Positions 39,818-48,089 of a stretch of DNA of 64,000 nucleotides are shown here, one piece after another. Source of the DNA: VGBV01 sp963780395 (GTDB lineage Bacteria > Actinomycetota > Thermoleophilia > Solirubrobacterales > 70-9); contig CAWABY010000011.1 in the NCBI GenBank assembly GCA_963780395.1, positions 62,001-126,000 of the forward strand, in the 5' to 3' direction. The notes beneath the pieces were generated by a model. It saw nothing but the letters and a program-made list of their open reading frames with translations. It was not told where the DNA came from and did not search any database. Each line of letters opens with the position of its first letter. The first letter of the stretch is position 1. Position numbers and translations under genes: made by a program.

Positions 39818-39848
39818 CGGGCCCGGGGAGCGCGCCTCTCCGGGCCCG
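39818..39848 (+). terminator. Hairpin terminator
   Basis: CGGGCCCGG and CCGGGCCCG form a nine-base stem, extendable through GGAG/CTCT with one mismatch, 20 bases after the stop. It shares the GGGCCCGG arm with the terminator at 37629. Confidence 0.65.
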
Positions 39849-39877
39849 TCGCGCTGCCCGGTCGACGGGCGTCCGCA

Positions 39878-41107
39878 TCAAATGTGTGAGCGCGGCGCAT
39901 CGGGGTCCGGCGCCGCCAGCTCGGCGATCAGCGTCGACCAGCCGAAGTCGCGCGCGCCCAGGCCCTCGCCCGTGAACGGCTCGTAGAACTCGCGCGAGCC
40001 CTCCCGCGCGTAGGCCTCGCACAGGGCCGCCGCCATCGAGGCTGCCTGCTCGTCGTATCCCAAGCGCTGCAGCCCCAGCCAGATCAGCCAGGCGGAGTTG
40101 ATCCACGTCGGCCCGCGCCAGTAGCGGCGCACCAGCCAGGTCTCCCAGTCGCGCGGCTCGAAGCCCGGCTCCTGGGGGGAGACCGAGGGGGGCGGGTAGG
40201 GGGTCCAGTAGCGCTCGGGGTCGAGCAGATGCTCGTCTACCAGGCGGCGGCCGATCTCATCGGGAAGATCGGGCAGCGCCAGCGGCGCCAGCGCCGACCA
40301 GGTCGAGGTCCGGACCCGGCGATCGCCGCCGAGGGGGTCGGTCTCGCCTTCGCGGGCGACCTCGCCGCGGGCGACGTCGAGGAAGAGGCCGCGCCGCTCG
40401 TCCCAGCAGCGCTCGATCAGGGCGGGGGTGATCGACGGCTCGCCGGCGGCGAGCCGGGCCAGGCCCCAGAGCACGTTGACCACGACCTCGCACAGAAGCG
40501 GCCCCCCGTCGTCGAGGATCCACCTCGCGTTCCACTCGCGGCGGCGGTTGCGCTGGATCAGGGCGATGAAGCCGAGGTGCGCGTGGGCCCGCCGGCCCCA
40601 GATCGGGTCGAACTTGGGCGAGGAATCGAGCCCCGACTCGTCGGGCTGCACGATCCACAGCAGCCCGTCGCCATCCAGGTCGCGGTTGCGCTCGAGCCAG
40701 CGGTGGTGGGCGGCTATCCGCGCGTCCTCGGAGGGATCGCCCACGGCGATCCTCCACGCCCAGGCCAGCAGCGGGGGCTGGATCGTGGAGGTGTTGCGAG
40801 CCCGTCGCCCGCTGATGTTGTAGGTCCAGCGGCGTCGCAGGTCCACCGGGCGGTCCCAGAAGATCGTGTGGCCGATGAAGCCGTCGTCGGTGCCGCCGTT
40901 CAGCAGGGAGCTCAGCTCCAGCCGGGCCCGCTCGGGCTGGAAGCGGCGCCAGACGATCGCGTGAAAGCACGAATCCCAGTACCACTGCCAGTAGTAGTGG
41001 CTGGGGCTCGGTGGGGCGTACGCGTAGGGGACCCCGGCCCGCTCCCCTTCGGTCCAGCTCTGCCGCAGCGTCCGCTCGGCGACCTCCAGGGCCCGCTCGG
41101 CGCTCAC
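39878..41107 (-). CDS. MGH-like (GH63/GH37-type) glycoside hydrolase
   Basis: The 409-residue protein from the GTG at 41107 has the (alpha/alpha)6-barrel pattern of mannosylglycerate hydrolase/trehalase-type enzymes. Key segments are SHYYWQWYWDSCFHAIVWRR (WxWDS/A with the likely catalytic Asp), GGTDDGFIGHTIFWDRPVDL, YWRGPTWINSAWLIWLGLQR, and FYEPFTGEGLGARDFGWSTL near the C-terminus with conserved Glu and Trp. No signal peptide is visible, so it is probably cytosolic. It is the last gene of the ABC exporter operon, with a GTGA overlap. Substrates such as mannosylglycerate, glucosylglycerate or trehalose-like solutes are possible. Confidence 0.8.
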   Translation of the reverse strand: MSAERALEVAERTLRQSWTEGERAGVPYAYAPPSPSHYYWQWYWDSCFHAIVWRRFQPERARLELSSLLNGGTDDGFIGHTIFWDRPVDLRRRWTYNISGRRARNTSTIQPPLLAWAWRIAVGDPSEDARIAAHHRWLERNRDLDGDGLLWIVQPDESGLDSSPKFDPIWGRRAHAHLGFIALIQRNRRREWNARWILDDGGPLLCEVVVNVLWGLARLAAGEPSITPALIERCWDERRGLFLDVARGEVAREGETDPLGGDRRVRTSTWSALAPLALPDLPDEIGRRLVDEHLLDPERYWTPYPPPSVSPQEPGFEPRDWETWLVRRYWRGPTWINSAWLIWLGLQRLGYDEQAASMAAALCEAYAREGSREFYEPFTGEGLGARDFGWSTLIAELAAPDPDAPRSHI

Positions 41108-41874
41108 GCCGTCATCTTGCGCATGTTGCGCAGCGCGAAATAGGTGAGGACGACGGCCAGGCCGGCCAGCGCCAGCAGCCCCGGCCAGGTGTCCGCCCAC
41201 GTCACCTCGCCGACGAAGCCCTGGCGCGCGGCCTCGACCACCTGGGTGACCGGGTTGATGCGGGCGACGGTCGCGAGCCAGCCCTGCAGCAGGTCGAGCG
41301 GCGCGTATGCGGTCGTCAGCAGCACGGCGAGGAACATGCCGGCCTGCATCAGCGGGGCCGCCGACTGCGACTTGAAGCGCATCGCCAGCGAGGTGCCCCA
41401 GGTCGCCGCCACGACCCCCATGCCCATCACCAGCACCAGCGCGATCAGCAGGCCCAGCAGACCCGGCCACTGCGCGCCGACGGCGAGGGCGACGATCAGC
41501 AGGAAGGTGGCGGGAAGAAGCGCCCGCAGGCTCGCCGAGGCGACCAGGCCCGCCAGCAGCACGGGGCGGGGGGCGGGGGAGGCCAGCAACCGGTCGAACC
41601 AGCCCTGCTCGATGTCGCGGGCCAGGTTGACCCCGGTGGCCGCGCCCGTGAAGGCGGCGCCCTGCAGCAGGCTGACCGGGATCAGGAAGCTCTGGTAGCT
41701 CTCGGTGTCGAACCCGGGCAGCAGCGTGAGGCTGCCGAAGACGCTGGTCAGGCCCAGGAAGAAGATCGTCGGCGCCAGCACGCCGGGGATCGCCGCCCCC
41801 GGCACCCGCGTGAGCTCGTTCATCGCCCGGCGCACGAGCGCGGCGACGGTCGCCCTGCTCTGCGCGGGCGTCAT
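41104..41874 (-). CDS. ABC-2 type permease, second subunit
   Basis: The 256-residue protein has six hydrophobic segments and the ABC-2 signature around INPVTQVVEAARQGFVG. Typical segments include GVNLARDIEQGWFDRLLASP (coupling helix region) and FLAVLLTTAYAPLDLLQGWL. It pairs with the upstream permease to form the heterodimeric membrane part of a DrrAB-type exporter. The ATG overlaps the upstream TGA (ATGA), and the downstream hydrolase overlaps by four bases. Confidence 0.88.
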   Translation of the reverse strand: MTPAQSRATVAALVRRAMNELTRVPGAAIPGVLAPTIFFLGLTSVFGSLTLLPGFDTESYQSFLIPVSLLQGAAFTGAATGVNLARDIEQGWFDRLLASPAPRPVLLAGLVASASLRALLPATFLLIVALAVGAQWPGLLGLLIALVLVMGMGVVAATWGTSLAMRFKSQSAAPLMQAGMFLAVLLTTAYAPLDLLQGWLATVARINPVTQVVEAARQGFVGEVTWADTWPGLLALAGLAVVLTYFALRNMRKMTA

Positions 41875-42662
41875 ACGCCCCTCCGCACGCGGCCGCGCAG
41901 CGCCAGCGCGCAGAGCCAGAAGCCGAAGGCCATCACCGTCAGCACGGCGAGCGCGGCGAGCGCCTCATCGCCTCCGTCGAACGAGGCGATGATCGGCGCG
42001 CGCAGCCCCTCGACGATGAAGCTGAGGGGGTTGTAGTCCGCCACCGAGGCGGCGGGCTCCAGCATCAGGTTGGCCGGGAAGAAGGCGCTGGAGAGGAAGA
42101 GGATCACGAACACCAGCGGGAACAGCCCCTGCACCACGCTGGCGCTGTTGGTCCGCAGCGCGATCGCGGCGCCGATCGAGCCGAAGGCGAGCGCAGAAGC
42201 CGAGACCAGCACCACGATCCAGAGGGCGCCGAGCACTCCCTCCTCGATCGTGGCGCCGAAGATGAGCCCGATCGCGATGAACCAGAGCGCCGCGAAGCAC
42301 CCCAGCACGGTCGTTCCCGCGAGCCGGCCGAGCACGATCGCGTAGCGGCTGACCGGAGCGGCGAACAGCCGGTCGGTGAAGCCCATCTCGATGTCGAGGG
42401 CCAAGGCGATGCCACCCGAGTTGCCGGCCAGCAGCACCGACTGCATCATCGCTCCGGCCAGCATGAAGTCGAGGAAGCCGTTGACTTCCGGAAAGCCCGG
42501 CAGGTCGACGGCGCCGCCGGCGCCGCCGGTCTGGATCGCCAGCAGCAGCGTCGGGAAGACCAACAGCGGCGCCGCGAGCTGCGGCCGGCGCAGCGTCTGC
42601 CTGACCGAGCGGGTTCCGAGCGCGGCGACCACGCGCGCGTTCGTCGCCAGGCGTCGTGTCAA
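41871..42662 (-). CDS. ABC-2 type permease, first subunit
   Basis: The protein of about 263 residues has six hydrophobic segments. GGIALALDIEMGFTDRLFAA resembles the same loop in the second permease (NLARDIEQGWFDRLLASP), and YNPLSFIVEGLRAPI is the ABC-2 signature. The start is uncertain: no ATG or GTG lies near the expected N-terminus. A TTG at 42662, ten bases after the ATPase stop, is used here, and a GTG about 20 codons later is the alternative. With the ATPase it should export a hydrophobic compound, lipid or glycolipid. Confidence 0.82.
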   Translation of the reverse strand: MTRRLATNARVVAALGTRSVRQTLRRPQLAAPLLVFPTLLLAIQTGGAGGAVDLPGFPEVNGFLDFMLAGAMMQSVLLAGNSGGIALALDIEMGFTDRLFAAPVSRYAIVLGRLAGTTVLGCFAALWFIAIGLIFGATIEEGVLGALWIVVLVSASALAFGSIGAAIALRTNSASVVQGLFPLVFVILFLSSAFFPANLMLEPAASVADYNPLSFIVEGLRAPIIASFDGGDEALAALAVLTVMAFGFWLCALALRGRVRRGV

Positions 42663-42672
42663 CCCCGTGACC

Positions 42673-43656
42673 TCATACCTGGGCGACCTCCGGCTCGCCG
42701 GATTCCCCGCCCTCGTCCTCGCCCTCCAGATGCTCGCCGGTCTTGGCGACGAAGACGTCGTCCAGCGTCGGCTGCACCAGGTCGAGCGACTCGACCGCGA
42801 GCCCGGCCTCGTCCAACGCGACGACGATCGGGCCGACCTCCGAGGTGCCGTGCTCGAGCTCGACCAGCAGCTTGCCGTCCTTGGCGGGAAGGGGCTTGCC
42901 GAAGCGCGCCAAGACCTGCTCGCAATCGGCCTCGTTCCCCGCTTGGTCCACGAGCGAGAGCTCGAGGTGGGGCCTGCCGACCTCGCCCTTGAGCGTTTCG
43001 GGCGTGCCCTCGGCGACGAGCTTGCCGCGGGCAATGATCCCGACTCGGTCGGCGAGCTTGTCGGCCTCCTCCAGGTACTGGGTGGTGAGGAAGACGGTGG
43101 TGCCCTCGTTGTTCAGCTTCTCGACTTCCTCCCAGATCGCCTGGCGGCTGACCGGATCGAGCCCGGTGGTCGGTTCGTCCAGGAACAGCACCGATGGCTC
43201 GTGCACCAGCGCCGCCGCCAGGTCCAGACGGCGCCGCATTCCGCCCGAGTAGGTGCCCACGCGGCGGTCGGCGGCCTGGGCCAGGCCGACCCGGTGCAAG
43301 AGCGAGTCGCCCAGCTCGCGCCCGCGGTCGCGAGGAAGTCCGTGGAGCGTCGCCTGCAGCTGAATCAGCTCGCGGCCGGTCATCAGGGGGTCCAGCGCCG
43401 CCTCCTGCAGAGCCACGCCGATCTTGCGCCTGACCGAGCCGGGGTCCTCGGCGACGTTGAAGCCGGCCACCGTGGCCCAGCCGCCGGTGGGCTCGAGCAG
43501 CGTGGTCAGCATCCGCACGGTGGTCGTCTTGCCCGCCCCGTTCGGGCCCAGGAAGCCGTAGATCTCGCCATCGGCGACCTCGAGGTCCACCCCGTCAACG
43601 GCCTTGATCCCGCCCTCGTACTCGCGGGCGAGCTGGTGGGTCTCGATCGCGGCCAC
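42673..43656 (-). CDS. ABC transporter ATPase (DrrA-like)
   Basis: The 327-residue protein has Walker A GFLGPNGAGKTTTVRMLTTL, the Q-loop VALQEAALDPLMTGRE, the signature YSGGMRRRLDLAAALV, Walker B PSVLFLDEPTTGLDP and the H-switch region VFLTTQYLEEADKLAD. The switch residue is Gln where many DrrA proteins have His or Gln. The C-terminal 90 residues form a DrrA-type regulatory domain. GTG at 43656 starts the protein six bases after TACTGT; the in-frame extension upstream is not coding. It energises the two ABC-2 permeases that follow. Confidence 0.93.
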   Translation of the reverse strand: MAAIETHQLAREYEGGIKAVDGVDLEVADGEIYGFLGPNGAGKTTTVRMLTTLLEPTGGWATVAGFNVAEDPGSVRRKIGVALQEAALDPLMTGRELIQLQATLHGLPRDRGRELGDSLLHRVGLAQAADRRVGTYSGGMRRRLDLAAALVHEPSVLFLDEPTTGLDPVSRQAIWEEVEKLNNEGTTVFLTTQYLEEADKLADRVGIIARGKLVAEGTPETLKGEVGRPHLELSLVDQAGNEADCEQVLARFGKPLPAKDGKLLVELEHGTSEVGPIVVALDEAGLAVESLDLVQPTLDDVFVAKTGEHLEGEDEGGESGEPEVAQV

Positions 43657-43662
43657 GCGAGA

Positions 43663-43668
43663 ACAGTA
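43663..43668 (-). promoter_or_regulatory. Leaderless -10 TACTGT for the ABC operon
   Basis: TACTGT lies six bases before the GTG at 43656. Confidence 0.5.
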
Positions 43669-43766
43669 TCCGGCGCCGCTCGCGGGCCCACGCAGGGGCC
43701 ACGCAGTGTGAGCGATCTCGCTGACCTTGTTTTCGGTAGCGAAATCGCAACCATCGGGGGGCAAGA

Positions 43767-44501
43767 GTGTTCAATGACCTCATGGGCCAGGATGCTCACG
43801 CCTACGCACGGCCGCGTCGCCGCGCCGCGCTGCTCGCGGCCTGCGCGCTCGCGACCACGGTCGCGCTCGCGGGCGGCACCGGCGAGGCCGGGGCGGCCCC
43901 GAAGACGATCGTGCTCGGCGCCGCCGCGCCCGCGACGCCGTCGTGCCCGGACTCGTGCCAGGCGATCGGCAAGACGACCGGCTTCCAGAACACGATCGGC
44001 AGGCTCAAGAGCCCGTTCGCCGCGCCCTTCACGGGCAAGATCGTCGCCTGGTCGATCAAGCTCTCGCGCCCCAGCGCCAAGCAGATTGAGTTCTTCGAGG
44101 ACTTCTTCGACGGCACGGCCCAGGCACGCGTCTCGGTGCTGAAGCCGATCATGAAGGAGCAGAAGCGGGGCAGGCCCGTCTACAAGCTCAAGGGGCAGAC
44201 CCCGGTGGAGGAGCTGGCGCCGTTCTTCGGGACCACGACCACGTTCGCGCTGCAGGCGCCGCTGAAGGTGAAGCGGGGCCAGATCGTGGCGCTGACGGTG
44301 CCGACCTGGGCGCCCGCGTTCGCGGTCGGCCTGGGCGGCAACACCGCCTGGCAGGCGAGCCGCAAGCGCAACAAGTGCAACAAGGCCGCTGACATCCAGG
44401 CCGGTCGCGCCCAGCAGGGCCTCGGAACCGACCGGACCTACGGCTGCATCTACAAGACCGCGCGCCTGCTCTACTCGGCCACCGTCGTCGCTCAGCCCTG
44501 A
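43767..44501 (+). CDS. Secreted protein, first of a tandem paralogue pair
   Basis: The 244-residue protein has a basic N-terminus and a signal sequence (RRAALLAACALATTVALAGG). The mature part has CPDSCQAIGKTTGFQNTIGR near the start, KSPFAAPFTGKIVAWSIKLS, FFGTTTTFALQAPLKVKRGQ, IVALTVPTWAPAFAVGLGG, and a C-terminal YGCIYKTARLLYSATVV. Cysteines at both ends suggest disulphides. It is beta-rich and without a recognised catalytic motif. The GTG at 43767 or the ATG at 43782 could start it. The next gene encodes a clear paralogue two bases later. Confidence 0.72.
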   Translation: MFNDLMGQDAHAYARPRRRAALLAACALATTVALAGGTGEAGAAPKTIVLGAAAPATPSCPDSCQAIGKTTGFQNTIGRLKSPFAAPFTGKIVAWSIKLSRPSAKQIEFFEDFFDGTAQARVSVLKPIMKEQKRGRPVYKLKGQTPVEELAPFFGTTTTFALQAPLKVKRGQIVALTVPTWAPAFAVGLGGNTAWQASRKRNKCNKAADIQAGRAQQGLGTDRTYGCIYKTARLLYSATVVAQP

Positions 44502-44503
44502 TC

Positions 44504-45205
44504 GTGGCTCGCCGCGCCAACGGGAAGCTGCTCGTCGCCGCCCTCGTATGCGCGCTCGCGGTGGCGGTCGGCTCGTCCTCGGCCGGCGCCGCCGCGACGG
44601 TCATCCTCGGGGCGGCCAAGCCCGCAAACGCCAGCTGCCCCGACGACTGCCTGGTCGAGGCGCGCGTGACCGGGTTCCAGACCTCGATCGGCAAGCTCCA
44701 GAACCCGTTCGTCGCTCCCGAGGACGGAGAGATCGTCGCCTGGTCGCTGAAGCAGGGCAAGCCGCGCAAGGCCGACCGCCGCGCCTTCAACGAGGAGTTC
44801 GGGCCCCCCACCGCCCGGCTCTCGATCCTGCGCCGGGTCACGGGCAGCGCCAGCCCGCCGCGTTACAAGCTGCTGCGCCAGAGCCCGGTCGAGAACCTGG
44901 GGCCCTACTTCGGCGCCACCACCACCTTCAGCCTGGACGCGCCGCTGGCGATCCGCGAGGGCGAGGTCGTGGCGCTGACGATCAAGAGCTGGGCGCCCGC
45001 CTTCGCCGTCGGTCAGGGCGCCGCAAGCGAGTGGACGGCCAGCCGCCGGTCGACCCGCAAGCGGGGCGGCTGCACCGACGACGAGGGCCGCGCCAACGTT
45101 GACGCCGGCGCTCCGCAGACCAAGAAGGGAAGCCAGCGCCCCTACGGCTGCGACTACGACCGGGCGCGGCTGCTGTACTCGGCCACGTTCCTCCCCGCCG
45201 GGTAG
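44504..45205 (+). CDS. Secreted protein, second of a tandem paralogue pair
   Basis: The 233-residue protein shares the whole plan of its upstream neighbour: signal sequence (LLVAALVCALAVAVGSSSAG), CPDDCLVEARVTGFQTSIGK, QNPFVAPEDGEIVAWSLKQG, YFGATTTFSLDAPLAIREGE, VVALTIKSWAPAFAVGQG and RPYGCDYDRARLLYSATFLP. The pair arose by tandem duplication and has since diverged. GTG start, two bases after the previous stop, suggests translational coupling. The function is unknown. Confidence 0.72.
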   Translation: MARRANGKLLVAALVCALAVAVGSSSAGAAATVILGAAKPANASCPDDCLVEARVTGFQTSIGKLQNPFVAPEDGEIVAWSLKQGKPRKADRRAFNEEFGPPTARLSILRRVTGSASPPRYKLLRQSPVENLGPYFGATTTFSLDAPLAIREGEVVALTIKSWAPAFAVGQGAASEWTASRRSTRKRGGCTDDEGRANVDAGAPQTKKGSQRPYGCDYDRARLLYSATFLPAG

Positions 45206-45216
45206 CGGGCAAGGGG

Positions 45217-45552
45217 CTACTGGCAGGCGGCGGGGTTCTGCTCGCAGGCCTGCTCGAACGCCGCCTCGGGCGAGCCGGGCTTCGGTGGCTTGTCGTTCGT
45301 GGCCGAGTCCTCCTGGTTTGGATCGAAGTTGCCGCTGCCGGTGCCGCCGGTACCGGGCTCGTTCGGGGTCGTGGCCCCCTCGGTCTGCTGGGTCGTCTCG
45401 GTGGGAGCGGTCGTGCCGGTCGTCTCCTCGACCGAGATGGTCGGCAGCGTCACCTCGTCCTCGTCGTCGCCGCAGCCGATCCCGACCAGCGCCCCGAAGG
45501 CCAGAGCGGCCGTGGCGAGCAACAGGGCTGTGACCCGGGATCGCCTGCTCAC
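45217..45552 (-). CDS. Short lipoprotein with Thr/Glu-rich linker
   Basis: The 111-residue protein has a basic start, a hydrophobic segment and a lipobox (FGALVGIGCGDDEDE). A Thr-, Glu- and Gly-rich disordered region (SVEETTGTTAPTETTQQTEG) and a short C-terminal part with two Cys follow (QACEQNPAACQ). It would be anchored to the outer membrane face through its lipid. The GTG overlaps the TGA of the upstream zinc-ribbon gene (GTGA). The function is unknown. Confidence 0.7.
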   Translation of the reverse strand: MSRRSRVTALLLATAALAFGALVGIGCGDDEDEVTLPTISVEETTGTTAPTETTQQTEGATTPNEPGTGGTGSGNFDPNQEDSATNDKPPKPGSPEAAFEQACEQNPAACQ

Positions 45553-45827
45553 GACTCTCCGTCCAGGGCCGACTGGCGAAGGCCGCAGTACGGACAGTCG
45601 CTGACGTCGAGGCCGATCAGCTGATCGCAGCGGCGGCACTCGCGCAGGTTCTCGGGGGTGCGAAGCAGGGCCGATTCGGAAGGCGCCAGGGGGAGGGTGC
45701 GTGAAACCACGCCCATCTCCTCCCCGGATTCGCGGTCGACGTAAACGCCGTCGCCGCTGACCTCGGCGATCGCCTCGCGTCCGGAGGCCGGCGCCCTCAA
45801 TCTGTAGCGCTGCTTCGGGTTCTGCAT
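45549..45827 (-). CDS. Small protein with C-terminal zinc ribbon
   Basis: The 92-residue protein begins MQNPKQRYRLRAPASGREAI, has a short beta-like segment, and ends with RECRRCDQLIGLDVSDCPYC, a CxxC-x9-CxxC zinc ribbon. It has no membrane segment. TATCTT lies eight bases before the ATG. It is divergent from the GT4 gene at 45875 and coupled to the lipoprotein gene downstream. It may bind nucleic acid or another protein; the role is unknown. Confidence 0.7.
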   Translation of the reverse strand: MQNPKQRYRLRAPASGREAIAEVSGDGVYVDRESGEEMGVVSRTLPLAPSESALLRTPENLRECRRCDQLIGLDVSDCPYCGLRQSALDGES

Positions 45828-45835
45828 CGGCGCGG

Positions 45836-45841
45836 AAGATA
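45836..45841 (-). promoter_or_regulatory. Leaderless -10 TATCTT
   Basis: TATCTT lies eight bases before the ATG at 45827. Confidence 0.45.
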
Positions 45842-45861
45842 ACAACCGCTGGACACCCGAA

Positions 45862-45867
45862 TAGGTT
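45862..45867 (+). promoter_or_regulatory. Leaderless -10 TAGGTT
   Basis: TAGGTT lies seven bases before the GTG at 45875. Confidence 0.55.
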
Positions 45868-45874
45868 TCGCGGC

Positions 45875-47230
45875 GTGCGAGTGCTGATATTCCACGGCTA
45901 CCTGCTGCGAGGGACGGGCTCGAACGTCTACAACGCCAGCCTGGCGCAGGCGCTGAAGCGCCTCGGGCACGAGGTCCACCTGCTCTGCCAGGACCGCGGA
46001 GCCGAGGAGCTGTCCTGGGTCGGAGGAGAGGGCCCGGGCTCCGTGACGGTGCACGTCCCCGACATCGGCGGGCTGCTGCCCGTCTACGTCGCCGACACGT
46101 ACGAGGGCTTCGAGGTGAAGACATTCCCGGAGCTGAGCGAGGCCGAGCTCGATCGCTACCTCGAGGCCAACGTCGAGGCCGTGCGCAGGGTCGTCGGCGA
46201 CCATGGGCAGCCCGACGCCGCCCTGGCCAACCACCTGATCATGGGCCCGGTGATCCTGGCCCGCGCAGGGCTCGAGTTCGCGATCAAGGTGCACGGCTCG
46301 GACCTCTCCTACACGGTGCGTCCGCATCCCGAGCGCTTCGTCCCCTACGCCCGTGAGGGGACCGACGCGGCCTCGGGACTGTTGGTCGGATCCGGCTACA
46401 CAGCGGAGGACCTGTGGGAGACGGTCGGCGACCCGGGCCTTCCGGAGCGCACGCGGCTCGGTCCGCCCGGAGTTGACACGCGCGAGTTCAGAGCCAGGCC
46501 CGAGACCGAGGCGCTGGTGGCCGTGAAGGAGATGGCGGACCGCATCGCCGGCGAGCCAACCGACGAGAGCTTCGGGCGGGACGGGCCAGCGGCGTCGCGG
46601 GCGCTACGGGAGTGGGCCGAGGGATCGCCGCGGGTCCTCTTCGTCGGCAAGTTGCTGAAGAACAAGGGCGTCGACCTGCTGGTGGCCGCCTGGCCGCAGG
46701 TGCTCGAGGCCCACCCCGAGGCGAGGCTGCTGCTGGCCGGTTTCGGGGATCTGCGCGAGGAGCTGGAGCGGCAGGTAGGAGAGCTGGGCGAAGGGGAGGC
46801 CGGCTCGATCTCGATCAGCGGCCGGCTCGAGCACGCCGAGGTCGCAGAGGTGATGCCCGCGGCTCAGACCCTGGTGATGCCGTCCGTCTTCCCGGAGGCC
46901 TTCGGCATGGTCGCCGCCGAGGCCGCGGCGTGCGGGGTGCCGCCGGTCTCGGCCGATCACTCGGGGATGCGGGAGGTCTCGAGGGCGCTCGCCGAGGCGG
47001 TGCCCGAGCACGCGGGGCTGCTCTCCTTCGAGGTCGGCGATGACTCGGTGGACGCGATCGCCGAGCGCATCAACGGCTGGCTGTCGCTGCCGGAGGCCGA
47101 GCGCAAGCGGGTGGGCGCGGCGCTGGCGACGCGCGTGCACGAGCTCTGGAGCTGGGAACGCGTGGCCGAGGGCGTGATCGCGGCCTCTCGGGGAGAGCTG
47201 GACGCCCTGCCTCAGGTAGGTAGTGACTGA
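45875..47230 (+). CDS. Glycosyltransferase family 4
   Basis: The 451-residue GT-B protein starts MRVLIFHGYLLRGTGSNVYN (GTG start), with HEVHLLCQDRGAEEL in the acceptor half, FAIKVHGSDLSYTVRPHPER, and LFVGKLLKNKGVDLLVAAWP at the domain junction. The donor site is FPEAFGMVAAEAAACGVPPV, with the E-x7-E type pattern, near residue 350. An insertion of about 40 residues around residue 215 makes it longer than average. It probably transfers a sugar from a nucleotide donor in the cytosol; the target is unknown. The next gene is ctaC. Confidence 0.88.
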   Translation: MRVLIFHGYLLRGTGSNVYNASLAQALKRLGHEVHLLCQDRGAEELSWVGGEGPGSVTVHVPDIGGLLPVYVADTYEGFEVKTFPELSEAELDRYLEANVEAVRRVVGDHGQPDAALANHLIMGPVILARAGLEFAIKVHGSDLSYTVRPHPERFVPYAREGTDAASGLLVGSGYTAEDLWETVGDPGLPERTRLGPPGVDTREFRARPETEALVAVKEMADRIAGEPTDESFGRDGPAASRALREWAEGSPRVLFVGKLLKNKGVDLLVAAWPQVLEAHPEARLLLAGFGDLREELERQVGELGEGEAGSISISGRLEHAEVAEVMPAAQTLVMPSVFPEAFGMVAAEAAACGVPPVSADHSGMREVSRALAEAVPEHAGLLSFEVGDDSVDAIAERINGWLSLPEAERKRVGAALATRVHELWSWERVAEGVIAASRGELDALPQVGSD

Positions 47231-47265
47231 CGCCTCAAGCGCGGAAGCCCGCCGCGCCCGATGAA

Positions 47266-47271
47266 TAGAAT
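47266..47271 (+). promoter_or_regulatory. -10-like TAGAAT for the ctaC operon
   Basis: TAGAAT lies ten bases before the ATG at 47282 and supports that start over the ATG at 47261, which lies upstream of the hexamer. Confidence 0.45.
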
Positions 47272-47281
47272 CCCGGCCGCG

Positions 47282-48043
47282 ATGTATGGCGTCCCGCTAC
47301 TACGGCTCGTCGCGGTAGTGCTCGTCCTGACCGCCGTCACCTCGGTGATCATGCTGATCCCCGATTGGAACGGCGAGCAGGCCTCGACAGCCGCCGACGA
47401 CATCGACCGGTTGCTCGACGTCGCGATCGTGCTCTCCTCGTTCGTGTTCGCGATCGTGATGACGATGCTGGGCTACTGCATCTACAAGTGGCGCGCCCGG
47501 CCCGGCGACGAGTCCGACGGCGAGCCGATCCACGGCAACACCCGGGTCGAGATCGCGTGGACCGTGATCCCGACCGTGATCGTCGCCTGCCTCGCCGCCT
47601 ACTCGTGGATCGTGCTGGACGACATCGAGGCCGAGGCGGCGGACGCGATGCCGGTCACGGTCACCGGCCAGCAGTTCGCCTGGAGCTTCGAGTACCCCGA
47701 TCAGGGCGTCCAGTCCGACGAGCTCCACGTCGTCGTCGACCAGCAGATCGCGGTCGAGATGCGAGCGCTGGACGTGCTGCACTCCTTCTGGGTGCCCGAG
47801 TGGCGGATCAAGCGCGACGCCGTTCCGGGCGCCCCGGGCTCGGGCATCGACGACGACTTCGTCGTCACTCCCGATCGCGAGGGCACCTTCAGCCTCATCT
47901 GCACCGAGCTCTGCGGCCTCGGGCACGCGACCATGCGCGCTCCGGTGATCGTGGAGAGCCAGGAGGACTTCGACAAGTGGATCGCCGGGCAGCCGCCGAT
48001 CCCGCCCGAGCAGGAACAGCCGACGGGGTCCCCCGAGTCGTGA
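47282..48043 (+). CDS. ctaC: Cytochrome c oxidase subunit II
   Basis: The 253-residue protein carries the CuA centre that receives electrons from cytochrome c. Two membrane helices (LLRLVAVVLVLTAVTSVIML and VLSSFVFAIVMTMLGYCIYK) precede a periplasm-side cupredoxin domain. VTGQQFAWSFEYPDQG holds the Trp of the electron entry patch, VLHSFWVPEWRIKRDAVPG the first Cu His, and ICTELCGLGHATMRAP the CxExC-x3-H-x2-M ligands. All CuA ligands are present. It starts the normal oxidase operon; ctaD follows 46 bases later. Confidence 0.95.
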   Translation: MYGVPLLRLVAVVLVLTAVTSVIMLIPDWNGEQASTAADDIDRLLDVAIVLSSFVFAIVMTMLGYCIYKWRARPGDESDGEPIHGNTRVEIAWTVIPTVIVACLAAYSWIVLDDIEAEAADAMPVTVTGQQFAWSFEYPDQGVQSDELHVVVDQQIAVEMRALDVLHSFWVPEWRIKRDAVPGAPGSGIDDDFVVTPDREGTFSLICTELCGLGHATMRAPVIVESQEDFDKWIAGQPPIPPEQEQPTGSPES

Positions 48044-48089
48044 GCGCGGGCCGCGTTGAGATACTGCAGTCGATGAACGGAGCGGGCAG

